This document shows, piece by piece, positions 34,677-46,002 of a stretch of DNA of 64,000 nt. Position 1 is the stretch's first letter. Each line of letters begins with the position of its first letter. This DNA is from Micromonospora pisi (GTDB lineage Bacteria; Actinomycetota; Actinomycetes; Mycobacteriales; Micromonosporaceae). The stretch covers positions 1,550,001-1,614,000 of the forward strand of contig NZ_RBKT01000001.1 in the NCBI RefSeq assembly GCF_003633685.1. The letters run 5' to 3'. Made by a program: the position numbers and the translations under genes. A model generated the notes under the pieces. The model searched no databases, had not been told where the DNA came from, and saw only the letters and a list, made by a program, of their open reading frames with translations.

Positions 34677-37600
34677 CTATCTGATCCCGAACGCGCGCAC
34701 CACGGTCTGGCTGACCGTGTTGCCCTGACCGTCACGGGCGGTGGTGCGCACCGAGGCGAAGGTCGCCGACGCCGGTGCGCGCAGGCTCGTGCGCCAGCCG
34801 TCCGTGGTCCGGCTCAGGCTGGTCGCCTGCCAGGTCACCCCGTCGTCGTACGACAGCTCCACCGTCACCCCGCGAATGCCGGCCGACCCGGCGACGGCCC
34901 CGAGTCGGACCGGCGCGACCGTGAGTTCCGCCCGCCGACCGGCCCGCCCGGAGGCGTCGGTCGTCACCTGGTAGTCGACCTGGATCAGCGGCAACGTGGC
35001 CGTCCCGCCCTCCGCCGCCGGGGCGGAGGTGAAGCCCCATTCGGTCCGGGTCCGGGTCGAGTACGGCAGCACCGCACCATCCTGGGCCGTCTCGGTGACC
35101 AGCCGCAGCGTCACCGGGTCGGGGCCGACGGGGGCGGAGAGGATTCCGCCCGGTGACTCGGCGAGGAGTTGGTCCCCCTGGTAGAGGCGGGTCGTCTGGG
35201 TGAATCCCGCAACGCTCGGCATGCCCTGGTGGTGGGGATCGGAGTCGCCCCACGGCGGCAGGTCGAAGACGACCACCTCCTCGCCGGAGCGGACCGGTGG
35301 CGAGGTGAGGCCGGTGGCGAGGACGCGTGGACGTGCCACCGGCGCGAACCAGGTCACGTCGGTGCGTTCCCCGCCGGCGTACGAGACCACCGACGAGGTC
35401 TGCGTGAGCTCCGGCATGACGGCCAGCTCCATCCACCGGTTGTGCTGGTCGGCGGTGACCCAGTCGGTGCGTACGCCCTGGGTGGGGATCGGCAGCGCCG
35501 CGCCGGAGAGCGCGGAGTGGGGCTGGTCCGGTGAGACGTCGAACCGGAGCCCGACGCCCTCGCCCGACCGGTGGTGGCGGAAGGCGACGTCGACCCGGGC
35601 CAACTCGGGCCGCGTGGGCCGGTAGCTCAGGTCCGCCGGAATCGCCCCGTTGTAGCGCCGCACCAGGTCGTAGACGTACTCGGGCGCGTGGTGCGCCTCG
35701 ACCGTGAGCGCGGTACGCCCCGAACCGAGCCGCGCCACGAGTTCCTCGCCCCGGTCCCGGCCGAGCGAGGCGACCGGCAGCGGGGTACGCGGGTCGGCCA
35801 CCTCGTACCAGGCGTCCAACCGACCGACTCCGTTGTTGACCAGCAGCAACAGCTTCGCGCCCGCCGCCGCGGCGGCATCGGCCTGGTCGAGCGCCCCCAC
35901 GGCGTCGTTCGCCCGGACGACTGCCACCTTGCCGCGCACGTCCAGCCGGTCGTAGTCGGCGGGGGCGCCCTGACCGGCGAAGACCGCGTCGAGGCGCTGC
36001 CGCCCGTCGGGGAACGCCACGGAACCGCTCTGGATCAGCAGGTCGTCGAAGGTCTGACCGTTCGCGGTGACCGCCAGTGGTGGCTGGACCAGGCTCCACC
36101 GGGCGCGGAACGTGAACGTACCCTTGCTGACCTTTGCTCCGGTGGAGGCCGCCCAGACGCTGTCGTACTCGTGGCCGACGACGTAGTTGTCGGCGAGCGG
36201 GTACCGGCCGGGGTAGGACCGGAAGTAGTCGAGCCGCACCTGGGCGGTGGCGGTCACCTGCGGCGCGATCGCCTCCACCCGGTGCAGTCGGCGCCCGTCC
36301 AGGGTGACGGTGCTGTCCCGGCTGAGTTCGATCTCCGGCTCGGCCAGCACCGCCCGACCGAGCGAGTACGGCCCGCCTGCGCCCGGTACGTCGGCGTACA
36401 TCCAGGCGCTGTAGGTGCTCGGCGGCAGGCTGACCTCGAGGGTGCCCGAGGCGTCGACCGGGTAGAGCCGGGGCACCACGTCCCGGACGATGTCCTTGAT
36501 CATCACGGTGCCGGCCAGTGCCTTGCCGTCCGGTCCCCGGGTCTTGAGGGTCAGGTCGACCCGCTCGCCCTCCTTGTTGATTCCGACCACGGTGTGCACG
36601 CTCGGTGCCCCGGAGGGACCGGTGGCGACCACCATGCCGCTGGAGTACTTGTCGTCGGCGAGCAGGTCGAGGTCGACCGCGACCACCACCGTGCTGGTTC
36701 CGCGCGCCGGTACGGTGACCTGGCCGGCCGGCAGGGTGAAGAGCCCGGCCGGTGCGGTCGGCGCGTTGACCCGCAGGTCGAGCGTGACCGGGGCGTCGCC
36801 GGTGTTGGTGTACGTGACCTCCTGGTCGACCCGCTGCCCGGGTGCGTACGGCCAGTCCAGGTCGGTGAAGACGGTCCCGCTGGCGAAGACCGTGCCGGCG
36901 ACGGCGGCGGAGACGTCGAGCCGACCGCTGCCGGCAAAGTACGCGTCGTACCGCTGGGTGATCTTGGTGGTACTGACCAGCGCGTCCTTGAGCTGCGAGC
37001 CGGTCCAGTCCGGGTGGGCGGCGGCGAGCAGCGCGGCGGCCCCGGCCACGTGCGGCGTGGCCATCGAGGTGCCGCTCATCGTCTGGTAGTACCCCTCCCC
37101 CTCGGCCGCGTACTGCGAGCGGGCCGCCAGCACGTCCACTCCGGGGGCGGTCAGCTCCGGCTTGAGTCCGTTGTCACCCCGGCGGGGGCCACGGCTGGAG
37201 AAGACCGCGAGCCGGTCGAGGCTGTCGACCGCGCCGACGGTCAGCGCCGCGTCGGCGGCACCGGGCGCGCCCACCATCTGCATGTCCGGCCCCGAGTTGC
37301 CGGCGGCGATGGTGAACAGCGCACCGGTCTCCGCGCTCAGCCGGTCGACCGCCTGGCTCAGCGGGTCGGTACCGTCGGTCGGGGCACCGCCCAGGCTCAT
37401 GCTGATCACCTTGGCGTGCTGGTCCCGGGCCGCCCACTCCATCCCGGCGATGATCCAGGAGTCCTGGCCGCCGCCGGTGTCGTCGAGCACCTTGCCGACG
37501 TGCAGTTCCGCGCCGGGCGCGACGCCGCGTTCGGCGCCACCGGAGGCGGCGCCGCTGCCCGCGATGGTCGAGGCGACGTGCGTACCGTGGCCGTTCCGGT

Positions 37601-38471
37601 CGGTGACCTCCTCGCCGGGGACGAAACTCGCCGACTCGGCGACCCGTCCCACCAGGTCCGGGTGGCCGAGGTCGACGCCGGTGTCCAGCACCGCCACCGG
37701 CACGCCGACACCGGTGTTGCCACCGGACCAGACCGCTGGGGCGCCGATCTGCGCGGTCGTGTCCGCGAGCGCCGCCCGGACCTTGCCGTCCAGCCAGACC
37801 TTGCTGATGCCGGCGGCGAGGCCGGGTCGTTCCGCCTTCGCCCGGGTGGTCGCCGGTCCGGTGCCGGTCAGCCCGGCCCAGAACTCCGCCGCCCGGTCCC
37901 GCCGCGCAGTCAGCGCCGCCCCCTGGATGCTCTCCAGGCCCCGCACCCGCTCCGCGCCCGCCGGTACGGCCTGGGTACGGCTCCGCGCCGCCGCGTCGGT
38001 GTAGCTCACGATCAGCGGCAACCGGTCGGTGTGCGCGTCGTCGTAGCCGTCGGCGAGCAGCCGGGTCACGTTGAACAGGTCCTCGTCCAGCAGACCGGCG
38101 GCGACGTACGGCACCGCCGCGTCCGGGTAGACGTAGGTGTCGGTGCCGACGGTGGTGATCCGCGCCCCGCTCGCCCGGCCTCCGGGCCCTCGTACGGTAA
38201 CCGCGGTGAGATCGCCGGCGGCGGCGCCGACGGTGACCCGGTCCCCGGTGATCAGGGTGACCGTGCGCGGGGTCCGGTCGGTGGCTCCCGGGGTACGGGT
38301 CGCCCCGACGGCGCTCGCCGCCCCGGTGCCGGCGGCGGTTGGCGCGTGACTGCCGGCGGCGGCGGAGGCCGGGGCGGCGGTTGCCGCGATCGCGAGCGTG
38401 GTCACCGCGGCGACCATCGACCCCGGTCCACGGAACGAGAAAGCTGGTCTACGGAACGAGAAAACAGGCAA
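34677..38471 (-). CDS. Secreted subtilisin-like (S8) serine peptidase, large
   Basis: 1264 residues, TTG start with GAGGG seven nt upstream; an ATG 18 codons in is the alternative. A signal peptide (VAAVTTLAIAATAAPASA) and a propeptide-like region are followed by the S8 catalytic domain with Asp in VLDTGVDLGHPDL (near 264), His in NGHGTHVAST (near 294), Asn in AAGNSG and Ser in GTSMATPHVAG (near 466). A PA-like segment (VAVVRANDAVGALDQ, LLLLVNNGVG) and long beta-rich C-terminal modules follow. It is an extracellular broad-specificity protease. The first residues contain a duplicated FSFR-P unit. Confidence 0.93.
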   Translation of the reverse strand: MPVFSFRRPAFSFRGPGSMVAAVTTLAIAATAAPASAAAGSHAPTAAGTGAASAVGATRTPGATDRTPRTVTLITGDRVTVGAAAGDLTAVTVRGPGGRASGARITTVGTDTYVYPDAAVPYVAAGLLDEDLFNVTRLLADGYDDAHTDRLPLIVSYTDAAARSRTQAVPAGAERVRGLESIQGAALTARRDRAAEFWAGLTGTGPATTRAKAERPGLAAGISKVWLDGKVRAALADTTAQIGAPAVWSGGNTGVGVPVAVLDTGVDLGHPDLVGRVAESASFVPGEEVTDRNGHGTHVASTIAGSGAASGGAERGVAPGAELHVGKVLDDTGGGQDSWIIAGMEWAARDQHAKVISMSLGGAPTDGTDPLSQAVDRLSAETGALFTIAAGNSGPDMQMVGAPGAADAALTVGAVDSLDRLAVFSSRGPRRGDNGLKPELTAPGVDVLAARSQYAAEGEGYYQTMSGTSMATPHVAGAAALLAAAHPDWTGSQLKDALVSTTKITQRYDAYFAGSGRLDVSAAVAGTVFASGTVFTDLDWPYAPGQRVDQEVTYTNTGDAPVTLDLRVNAPTAPAGLFTLPAGQVTVPARGTSTVVVAVDLDLLADDKYSSGMVVATGPSGAPSVHTVVGINKEGERVDLTLKTRGPDGKALAGTVMIKDIVRDVVPRLYPVDASGTLEVSLPPSTYSAWMYADVPGAGGPYSLGRAVLAEPEIELSRDSTVTLDGRRLHRVEAIAPQVTATAQVRLDYFRSYPGRYPLADNYVVGHEYDSVWAASTGAKVSKGTFTFRARWSLVQPPLAVTANGQTFDDLLIQSGSVAFPDGRQRLDAVFAGQGAPADYDRLDVRGKVAVVRANDAVGALDQADAAAAAGAKLLLLVNNGVGRLDAWYEVADPRTPLPVASLGRDRGEELVARLGSGRTALTVEAHHAPEYVYDLVRRYNGAIPADLSYRPTRPELARVDVAFRHHRSGEGVGLRFDVSPDQPHSALSGAALPIPTQGVRTDWVTADQHNRWMELAVMPELTQTSSVVSYAGGERTDVTWFAPVARPRVLATGLTSPPVRSGEEVVVFDLPPWGDSDPHHQGMPSVAGFTQTTRLYQGDQLLAESPGGILSAPVGPDPVTLRLVTETAQDGAVLPYSTRTRTEWGFTSAPAAEGGTATLPLIQVDYQVTTDASGRAGRRAELTVAPVRLGAVAGSAGIRGVTVELSYDDGVTWQATSLSRTTDGWRTSLRAPASATFASVRTTARDGQGNTVSQTVVRAFGIR

Positions 38472-38486
38472 GGGGCATCCCTCGAT

Positions 38487-38504
38487 CGGTGAAAATATTC
38501 ACCG
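38487..38504. promoter_or_regulatory. Inverted repeat just upstream of the subtilase start
   Basis: CGGTGAA, AATA, TTCACCG: a perfect 7-bp inverted repeat 16 nt before the TTG start, in a locally AT-rich patch. It could be an operator or an mRNA hairpin. Confidence 0.4.
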
Positions 38505-38638
38505 AGCAGCATGCGCCCTTGATCATCTCAAGCCAAGGGAAGATCAATGACGACGTTGCGACATGGCGAGGATGCGCCATGGCTCGGTCGTTGACACCGT
38601 CCCGGCGTCCTGTTCACCGGAGCCGGGCCGACCGGGCG

Positions 38639-39184
38639 CTACTCGCCCCCGCCCCCGCCACCGCCGTCGCTGTCACCGGACACCGGCGAGCTGTCGGCGT
38701 GGCCGCCACCGCCGTCGCTCTCCGCACCCGGTTCGCGTACGGCGTCCGGGGCGCAGAGCACGGTGACCCGGTAGGTGAGCCCGACGTTGGACCAGATGGT
38801 GCCGTGCACCCAGAGACAGAGGCCGACCCCGGTGCCACCCTCCGGGTGCTCGTAGAACTCGATCACCGGGTCGGCGATCGCACCGACCAGGCCCTGGGTG
38901 CCCTGGGCGGTGCCGGGGACCTGGAGCAGGCCGACGCTGAGCTGCACCTCGACATCGGAGAGGGCGTCCAGGTCGTACCAGTGGGTGTCCGGGAGGAAGA
39001 GCCGGGCATCGACCTCGCGGCGCTTGTACTCCGGCCCCATCAGCCCGGTCTCGGCGTCGGGCTCGCCGCCGATCCAGGCGATACCGGCGTAGTCGCTGCG
39101 CAGTCGCCGGGCGTCGGTGAAGAATCCGGTCGCCACGGTGTCGATGCGGGTCTGGGCGGCGAGCTGGACGGTTGCGTCGGTCAC
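38639..39184 (-). CDS. Hypothetical soluble protein with Gly-rich tail
   Basis: 181 residues from GTG 39184 (VTDATVQLAAQTRIDT). A mixed alpha/beta body (DYAGIAWIGGEPDAETGL, THWYDLDALSDVEVQLSVGLL, PVIEFYEHPEGGTG, CLWVHGTIWSNVG) ends in a Ser/Asp/Gly tail with GDSDGGGGGGGE. The family is not recognised. It lies between the subtilase and acnA, and diverges from acnA. Confidence 0.6.
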   Translation of the reverse strand: MTDATVQLAAQTRIDTVATGFFTDARRLRSDYAGIAWIGGEPDAETGLMGPEYKRREVDARLFLPDTHWYDLDALSDVEVQLSVGLLQVPGTAQGTQGLVGAIADPVIEFYEHPEGGTGVGLCLWVHGTIWSNVGLTYRVTVLCAPDAVREPGAESDGGGGHADSSPVSGDSDGGGGGGGE

Positions 39185-39265
39185 TCGCGGCACCCTAGCA
39201 CCGTCACCCCGGCCGGGTGCCACCCTCCGCCGGGGCAGACCGGCTTGCGCCAAGTAGCAAGACGG

Positions 39266-39284
39266 ACGTACGGTTTGAATAGCC
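39266..39284 (+). promoter_or_regulatory. acnA promoter motif shared with the AcnR-like gene
   Basis: ACGTACGGTTTGAATAGCC, 144 nt before the acnA start. The same sequence, with two differences, occurs upstream of the AcnR-like gene at 53663-53681. Confidence 0.6.
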
Positions 39285-39420
39285 GAAGGAAACCGGTTGG
39301 TAAGTGTTACCTAAGCCGCGCGTGGCGGTAACAGGTACGAAAGACTGCGCAGGACTATTCACGGTCGCCCTTCGGCCGGAAGGCATCGGCCGGAACGAAC
39401 ACAGCGTGAAGGAGTACGAC

Positions 39421-42210
<2,790 letters not shown>

Positions 42211-42228
42211 CACTTCGCGTACGGGTAA

Positions 42229-42273
42229 GGAAGGGCCCCTTGTTATCGCCTGGCGATAACAAGGGGCCCTTCC
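42229..42273. repeat. Palindromic repeat, copy 1 (22-bp arms)
   Basis: GGAAGGGCCCCTTGTTATCG and two more bases form a perfect inverted repeat (42229-42250 with 42252-42273), 18 nt after the acnA stop. It can act as the acnA terminator. A related element lies at 42959-43010. Confidence 0.85.
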
Positions 42274-42359
42274 TTCCTTACGAACCGGGCGGGCAGCGAT
42301 CTGCGTTGACATCGCCAAGAATGAGGGCATCCACTCGGACCACGGATAGGACATCGAAG

Positions 42360-42941
42360 ATGCGCGCGCTGATCTACACCGCCTTCGTCTCGCTGGACGG
42401 CGTCGTCGACTCTCCCGGCGGCGGCACTCCGTTCGAGGCCCACCGCAGCGGCGGCTGGACCTACAAGGACATCGAGTTCCGACCCGAGGCGTACGAGCTC
42501 AAGGGCCGGGAGACCGAGGAGGCCACCGCGCTGATGTTCGGCCGGACCAGCTACGAGGCCTTCTCGCCGTTGTGGCCGGACATCGCGGACTTCGCCGCAC
42601 TGAAAGAACTGCCGAAGTACGTCGTCTCGACCACCCTCGGCGAGGACGCCCTCGTCGACAACTGGGGTGACATCACGATCCTGCGCTCCATGGAGGACGT
42701 CGAGAAGGTCAAGCAGACCGACGGCGGTCCGATCGTCATCCACGGCAGCGCCACCCTCGCCCGCAACCTCTCCGATGCCGGCCTGATCGACCGCTACCAC
42801 CTGCTGGTCTTCCCGGTGCTGCTCGGGGCCGGCAAGCGGATGTTCAGCGACACCGACAAGGACAAGCAGATGCTGAAGGTGGTCGAGTCGGAGACGTACG
42901 CCAACGGCATCACCAAGCTCGTCTACGACGTCGTCCACTGA
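42360..42941 (+). CDS. RibD C-terminal / dihydrofolate reductase-fold protein
   Basis: 193 residues, ATG 42360. RALIYTAFVSLDGVVDSPGG at the start, MFGRTSYEAFSPLW in the middle, GPIVIHGSATLARNL and DRYHLLVFPVLLGAGKRMF near the end identify the RibD-C / DHFR-like family common in actinobacteria. It is NADPH-dependent by family, but true folate reduction is not implied. It sits between two copies of a palindromic repeat and follows acnA on the same strand. Confidence 0.9.
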   Translation: MRALIYTAFVSLDGVVDSPGGGTPFEAHRSGGWTYKDIEFRPEAYELKGRETEEATALMFGRTSYEAFSPLWPDIADFAALKELPKYVVSTTLGEDALVDNWGDITILRSMEDVEKVKQTDGGPIVIHGSATLARNLSDAGLIDRYHLLVFPVLLGAGKRMFSDTDKDKQMLKVVESETYANGITKLVYDVVH

Positions 42942-42958
42942 GGCGGCTGACCACGGTG

Positions 42959-43010
42959 TTAGGAAGGGCCCCCTCCTAACCGATAGCGATAACAAGGGGC
43001 CCTTCCTTAC
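42959..43010. repeat. Palindromic repeat, copy 2 (degenerate)
   Basis: TTAGGAAGGGCCCC ... GCGATAACAAGGGGCCCTTCC TT in outline. The outer 11-bp arms (GGAAGGGCCCC / GGGGCCCTTCC) and the GCGATAACAAGGGG half match copy 1, while the inner left arm differs. It lies between convergent genes. Confidence 0.8.
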
Positions 43011-43013
43011 ACC

Positions 43014-44231
43014 TCAGAAGGTGACGGGAAGGCTGCGCAGGCCACGGGTGCGGAAGCTCGGGCGCCAGGACAGGTCAGCCGGGTCGACCGCCAGCGTGAG
43101 CTTCGGGAAGCGCCGGATCACGGCACCGATCGCGACCTGGAGTTCGAGCCGGGCCAGCGGGGCGCCGACGCAGTAGTGGATGCCGTGCCCCAGGGTCAGG
43201 TGACCGCTGTCCGAGCGGTTCACGTCGAGCAGCTCCGGCTGGTCGAACCGGAGCGGGTCGCGATTCGCGGCGGCCACGTTGACCAGGATGGCGGCGCCGG
43301 CCGGGATGTGCACCCCACCGATGGTGACGTCGGTGAGCGGGAAGCGGCGGAAGGCCACCGGTGCCGGCGGTTCGTAGCGCAGCAGTTCCTCGACCGCACC
43401 GGCGGGCAGTTCGGGTGCCGCACGCACCGCGTCGAGCTGTTCCGGGTGGCGCAGCAGGGCGAGAAGGCCGGTGCCGATCAGGTGCACCGAGTTCTCGTAG
43501 CCGGCGAAAAGCACCAGGAAGGCCAGTGAGGTCAGCTCGTCCTCGCTGAGCCGGTCGGTGCCGCCGTCCGCCTCGGTGTCACGGGCGGCGATCATCGCGG
43601 AGAGCAGGTCGTCGCCGGGCTGCCGCCGCTTGTCGGCGATCAGCGCCACCAGGAACTCCTGCAACCGCATGATCACCCGGGCGCCGGCCCGTGGATCGTC
43701 GGCGGGCGGGCTGAGCATCACGTCGGTCCAACCACGCAGGGCCGCCCGATCCGCCTCGGGAACCCCGAGCAGGTCGCTGATGACGGTGACCGGCAGCGGG
43801 CCGGCGAAGTCGGCGACCAGGTCGGCGTGGCCGTGGGCGGCGACCCGGTCGAGCAGTTCCTGCGCCGCCGCCTCCACCCGGGGACGCAGGCCGGCGATCC
43901 GCTGGGGGCCGAACGCCTGGGCGATCAGCCGGCGGATCCGGGTGTGGTTCGGCGGGTCCATGTTGAGCAGGTTCGCGTCCAGCGCCGGGGGCAGCGAGAA
44001 CCCACGCCAGGAACCGTCCGAGTTCGCCTTGTCCAGGGAGAGTCGCTGGTCGGCGAGGGCCGCGCGGACGTCCGCGTAGCGGGTGACCAGCCAGACGGCG
44101 CTGCCGTCCGGCAGCGTCACCTGATGCACCGGACCGGCCTCGCGCAACGCGGCGTAGGTCGGGTACGGGTCGGCGACAAAAGCGGCGTCGAACGGCGAGG
44201 AGGGTGGGGCTGCGGCGGCTTGTCCTGTCAC
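43014..44231 (-). CDS. Cytochrome P450
   Basis: 405 residues, GTG start. The cysteine loop LGHGIHYCVGAPLARLELQ is intact, the ExxR helix is ELLRYEPP and the PERF-region equivalent is FDQPELLDVNRSDSGH. The I-helix reads LFAGYENSVHLIGTG: the usual A-G-x-E/D-T has Asn in place of Thr, so proton delivery may be altered. No ferredoxin or ferredoxin reductase is adjacent. Class I bacterial P450, substrate unknown. Confidence 0.92.
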   Translation of the reverse strand: MTGQAAAAPPSSPFDAAFVADPYPTYAALREAGPVHQVTLPDGSAVWLVTRYADVRAALADQRLSLDKANSDGSWRGFSLPPALDANLLNMDPPNHTRIRRLIAQAFGPQRIAGLRPRVEAAAQELLDRVAAHGHADLVADFAGPLPVTVISDLLGVPEADRAALRGWTDVMLSPPADDPRAGARVIMRLQEFLVALIADKRRQPGDDLLSAMIAARDTEADGGTDRLSEDELTSLAFLVLFAGYENSVHLIGTGLLALLRHPEQLDAVRAAPELPAGAVEELLRYEPPAPVAFRRFPLTDVTIGGVHIPAGAAILVNVAAANRDPLRFDQPELLDVNRSDSGHLTLGHGIHYCVGAPLARLELQVAIGAVIRRFPKLTLAVDPADLSWRPSFRTRGLRSLPVTF

Positions 44232-44310
44232 CGTTCGAGGCTAACCGGCTCGGCCGAGCCCTTCCCCGGTGCCCGAGGCGGCCGAGACACCCACCACCGC
44301 TGGAACGACC

Positions 44311-44349
44311 GGCTCCGGCGTACGGGGGGACCATCCGTACGCCGGAGCC
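44311..44349 (-). terminator. Terminator of the pectate lyase operon
   Basis: A 15-bp perfect stem (44311-44325 with 44335-44349, GGCTCCGGCGTACGG arm) 9 nt beyond the end of the second pectate lyase, on its 3' side. Confidence 0.85.
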
Positions 44350-44357
44350 GACCGGGG

Positions 44358-45998
44358 TCAGCCGGTGATCCGACCGACGCCCGCGCCAGCGGTGACCGCC
44401 GCCGGCACACCCGCCGCCGGTTGGAGCTGGTACGCGTAGTAGGTGCTTGGTTCGACCACGGTCCCGGTCGTCTCCGGTACGCCGGAGTTGACGAAGATGT
44501 TGTTCCGTTGCACCGCCCGGCCGGGTCCGCTGTCGGCGTAGCCGCTGGCGGAGTAGATCGGGAACGGCACGTTCTCGAAGTAGTTCCCCTCCACCAGCAC
44601 GCCCGCGTTCTCGGTGGACGCGACCGCGTACAGGTCGTTGCCGAGGAAGTAGTTGTTGTAGACGTGCACCGGCTCACCGAACCGGACCCTCGGGTGGCGT
44701 TGCCGGGAGTGGTCGAAGAAGTTGTGGTGGATGCTCACCTTGAGGTGCCCGATGTCGGTGGAGCCGGCCCCGTCCGAGTGGCTGATCAGCATGCTCTTGT
44801 CGGAGTGGTCGAAGTGGTTCCAGGAGACGGTGACGTAGTCGGCGCCCCGGACGATGTCGACCGAGCCGTCGACCGCGCCGGCGAACCGGTTGTGGTCGAT
44901 CCAGACGTGGTGCGACTCCTGCCCGACGTTGATCGCGTCATCCTCCGCCTCGGTGAAGTTGATGTTGCGCACGATCACGTTGTACGACCGGTAGAAGTCG
45001 AGCCCACCACCGGTGATCTCGGCGTTGCCACCGACCCCGATGATCGTCTTGTGTGGGCGTACGCCCTGCTTGCTGCTGATCCGGATCACGCCCTGCACCC
45101 GAATCACCAGTGGCCCGGTGGTGTCGATGTAGTTCAGGAAGTCGGTGGCGTTGGTGGCGGTCACCACCGGTCCGCCGGCACCGCCGGTGGTGCCGTTCTG
45201 GCCGAGCGCGTTGACGCTGGCGAAGCCGTCCGGCTGGCCCGGCACCGGGTTGCCGGTCGGCGGCGGGGTGGTCGGTGCCGGGGTGGTCGGTGCCGGGGTG
45301 GTCGGGGCGGGCGTGGTCGGGGTCGGTCCCGGAGTGGTCGGGGTCGGCGAGGGGGCGCCCACCGTCTCCACCAGTACGTCGTCGAAGTGGGCGCTGGCGT
45401 AGAAGGTGGCCACCCCGACCTGGCCGGTGGCGTACTGGCTGTCGGTGGCGGTGAGCACCGGACCGTTCTCCAGCCGACCGGTCAGCGTCGAGCCACTGAC
45501 CTGGAGGCTGAGGCCGTACCAGGTGCCGGCCGTGACGGTGACCGCGGCGCTGGCGAGGGTGGTCGACGTACCGTTGCTGAGCCGCTTGAGTTCGACCGTG
45601 TTGTTGCCGCGCAGGGCGAGGTAGTAGTAGCTGGTGGCGGACTGGACCCGGGCGGTGAGCGCGACGAACCGGTTGCTCCCGTTGAAGACGGTCGGCTTGA
45701 CCCGGGCCCGCACGGTGTAGTCGGTCCAGCTCGCTGACCCGGCCCGGGAGCGCGCGTCGGCGCTGGTGCCGGCCTGACGCAGCACGCCGCTGCCGTCGGT
45801 GGCAACGCTCCAGCTGCCGCCGGAGGCGGTCCAGCCGGTGGAGTTTCCGTCGTCGAAGTTGTCGCTGAACAGGGTGGCCGCCCGCGCGGAGCCGCCGGTG
45901 ACCACGAGCGCGGTGGCGACCAGCAGGAGCGCGAGCAGGGCTGCGCCGGGCGCGGTACGCGACGGGGTGAGGCGTCTTGTGCCCTGGTGGAGGTTCAT
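44358..45998 (-). CDS. Secreted PL1 pectate lyase with N-terminal beta-sandwich
   Basis: 546 residues. A signal peptide (ALLALLLVATALVV, cleaving before ATLFSD) is followed by a LamG-like sugar/structural domain (DNFDDGNSTGWTASGG, YTVRARVKPTVFNGSN) and a Pro/Thr linker. The parallel beta-helix pectate lyase domain comes next (GPLVIRVQGVIRIS, HHVWIDHNRFAG, HHNFFDHSRQRHPRVRFG, VHVYNNYF). It cleaves polygalacturonate by Ca-dependent beta-elimination. It is a paralogue of the gene just upstream, whose stop lies 5 nt before this start, so translation is coupled. Confidence 0.94.
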   Translation of the reverse strand: MNLHQGTRRLTPSRTAPGAALLALLLVATALVVTGGSARAATLFSDNFDDGNSTGWTASGGSWSVATDGSGVLRQAGTSADARSRAGSASWTDYTVRARVKPTVFNGSNRFVALTARVQSATSYYYLALRGNNTVELKRLSNGTSTTLASAAVTVTAGTWYGLSLQVSGSTLTGRLENGPVLTATDSQYATGQVGVATFYASAHFDDVLVETVGAPSPTPTTPGPTPTTPAPTTPAPTTPAPTTPPPTGNPVPGQPDGFASVNALGQNGTTGGAGGPVVTATNATDFLNYIDTTGPLVIRVQGVIRISSKQGVRPHKTIIGVGGNAEITGGGLDFYRSYNVIVRNINFTEAEDDAINVGQESHHVWIDHNRFAGAVDGSVDIVRGADYVTVSWNHFDHSDKSMLISHSDGAGSTDIGHLKVSIHHNFFDHSRQRHPRVRFGEPVHVYNNYFLGNDLYAVASTENAGVLVEGNYFENVPFPIYSASGYADSGPGRAVQRNNIFVNSGVPETTGTVVEPSTYYAYQLQPAAGVPAAVTAGAGVGRITG

Positions 45999-46002
45999 CG
46001 GC

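Noticed and set aside
35571-38492. A 973-codon open frame on the plus strand
   Set aside because: It is the antisense of the subtilase gene, with arginine/glycine/valine-rich shadow composition and no ribosome site or domain.
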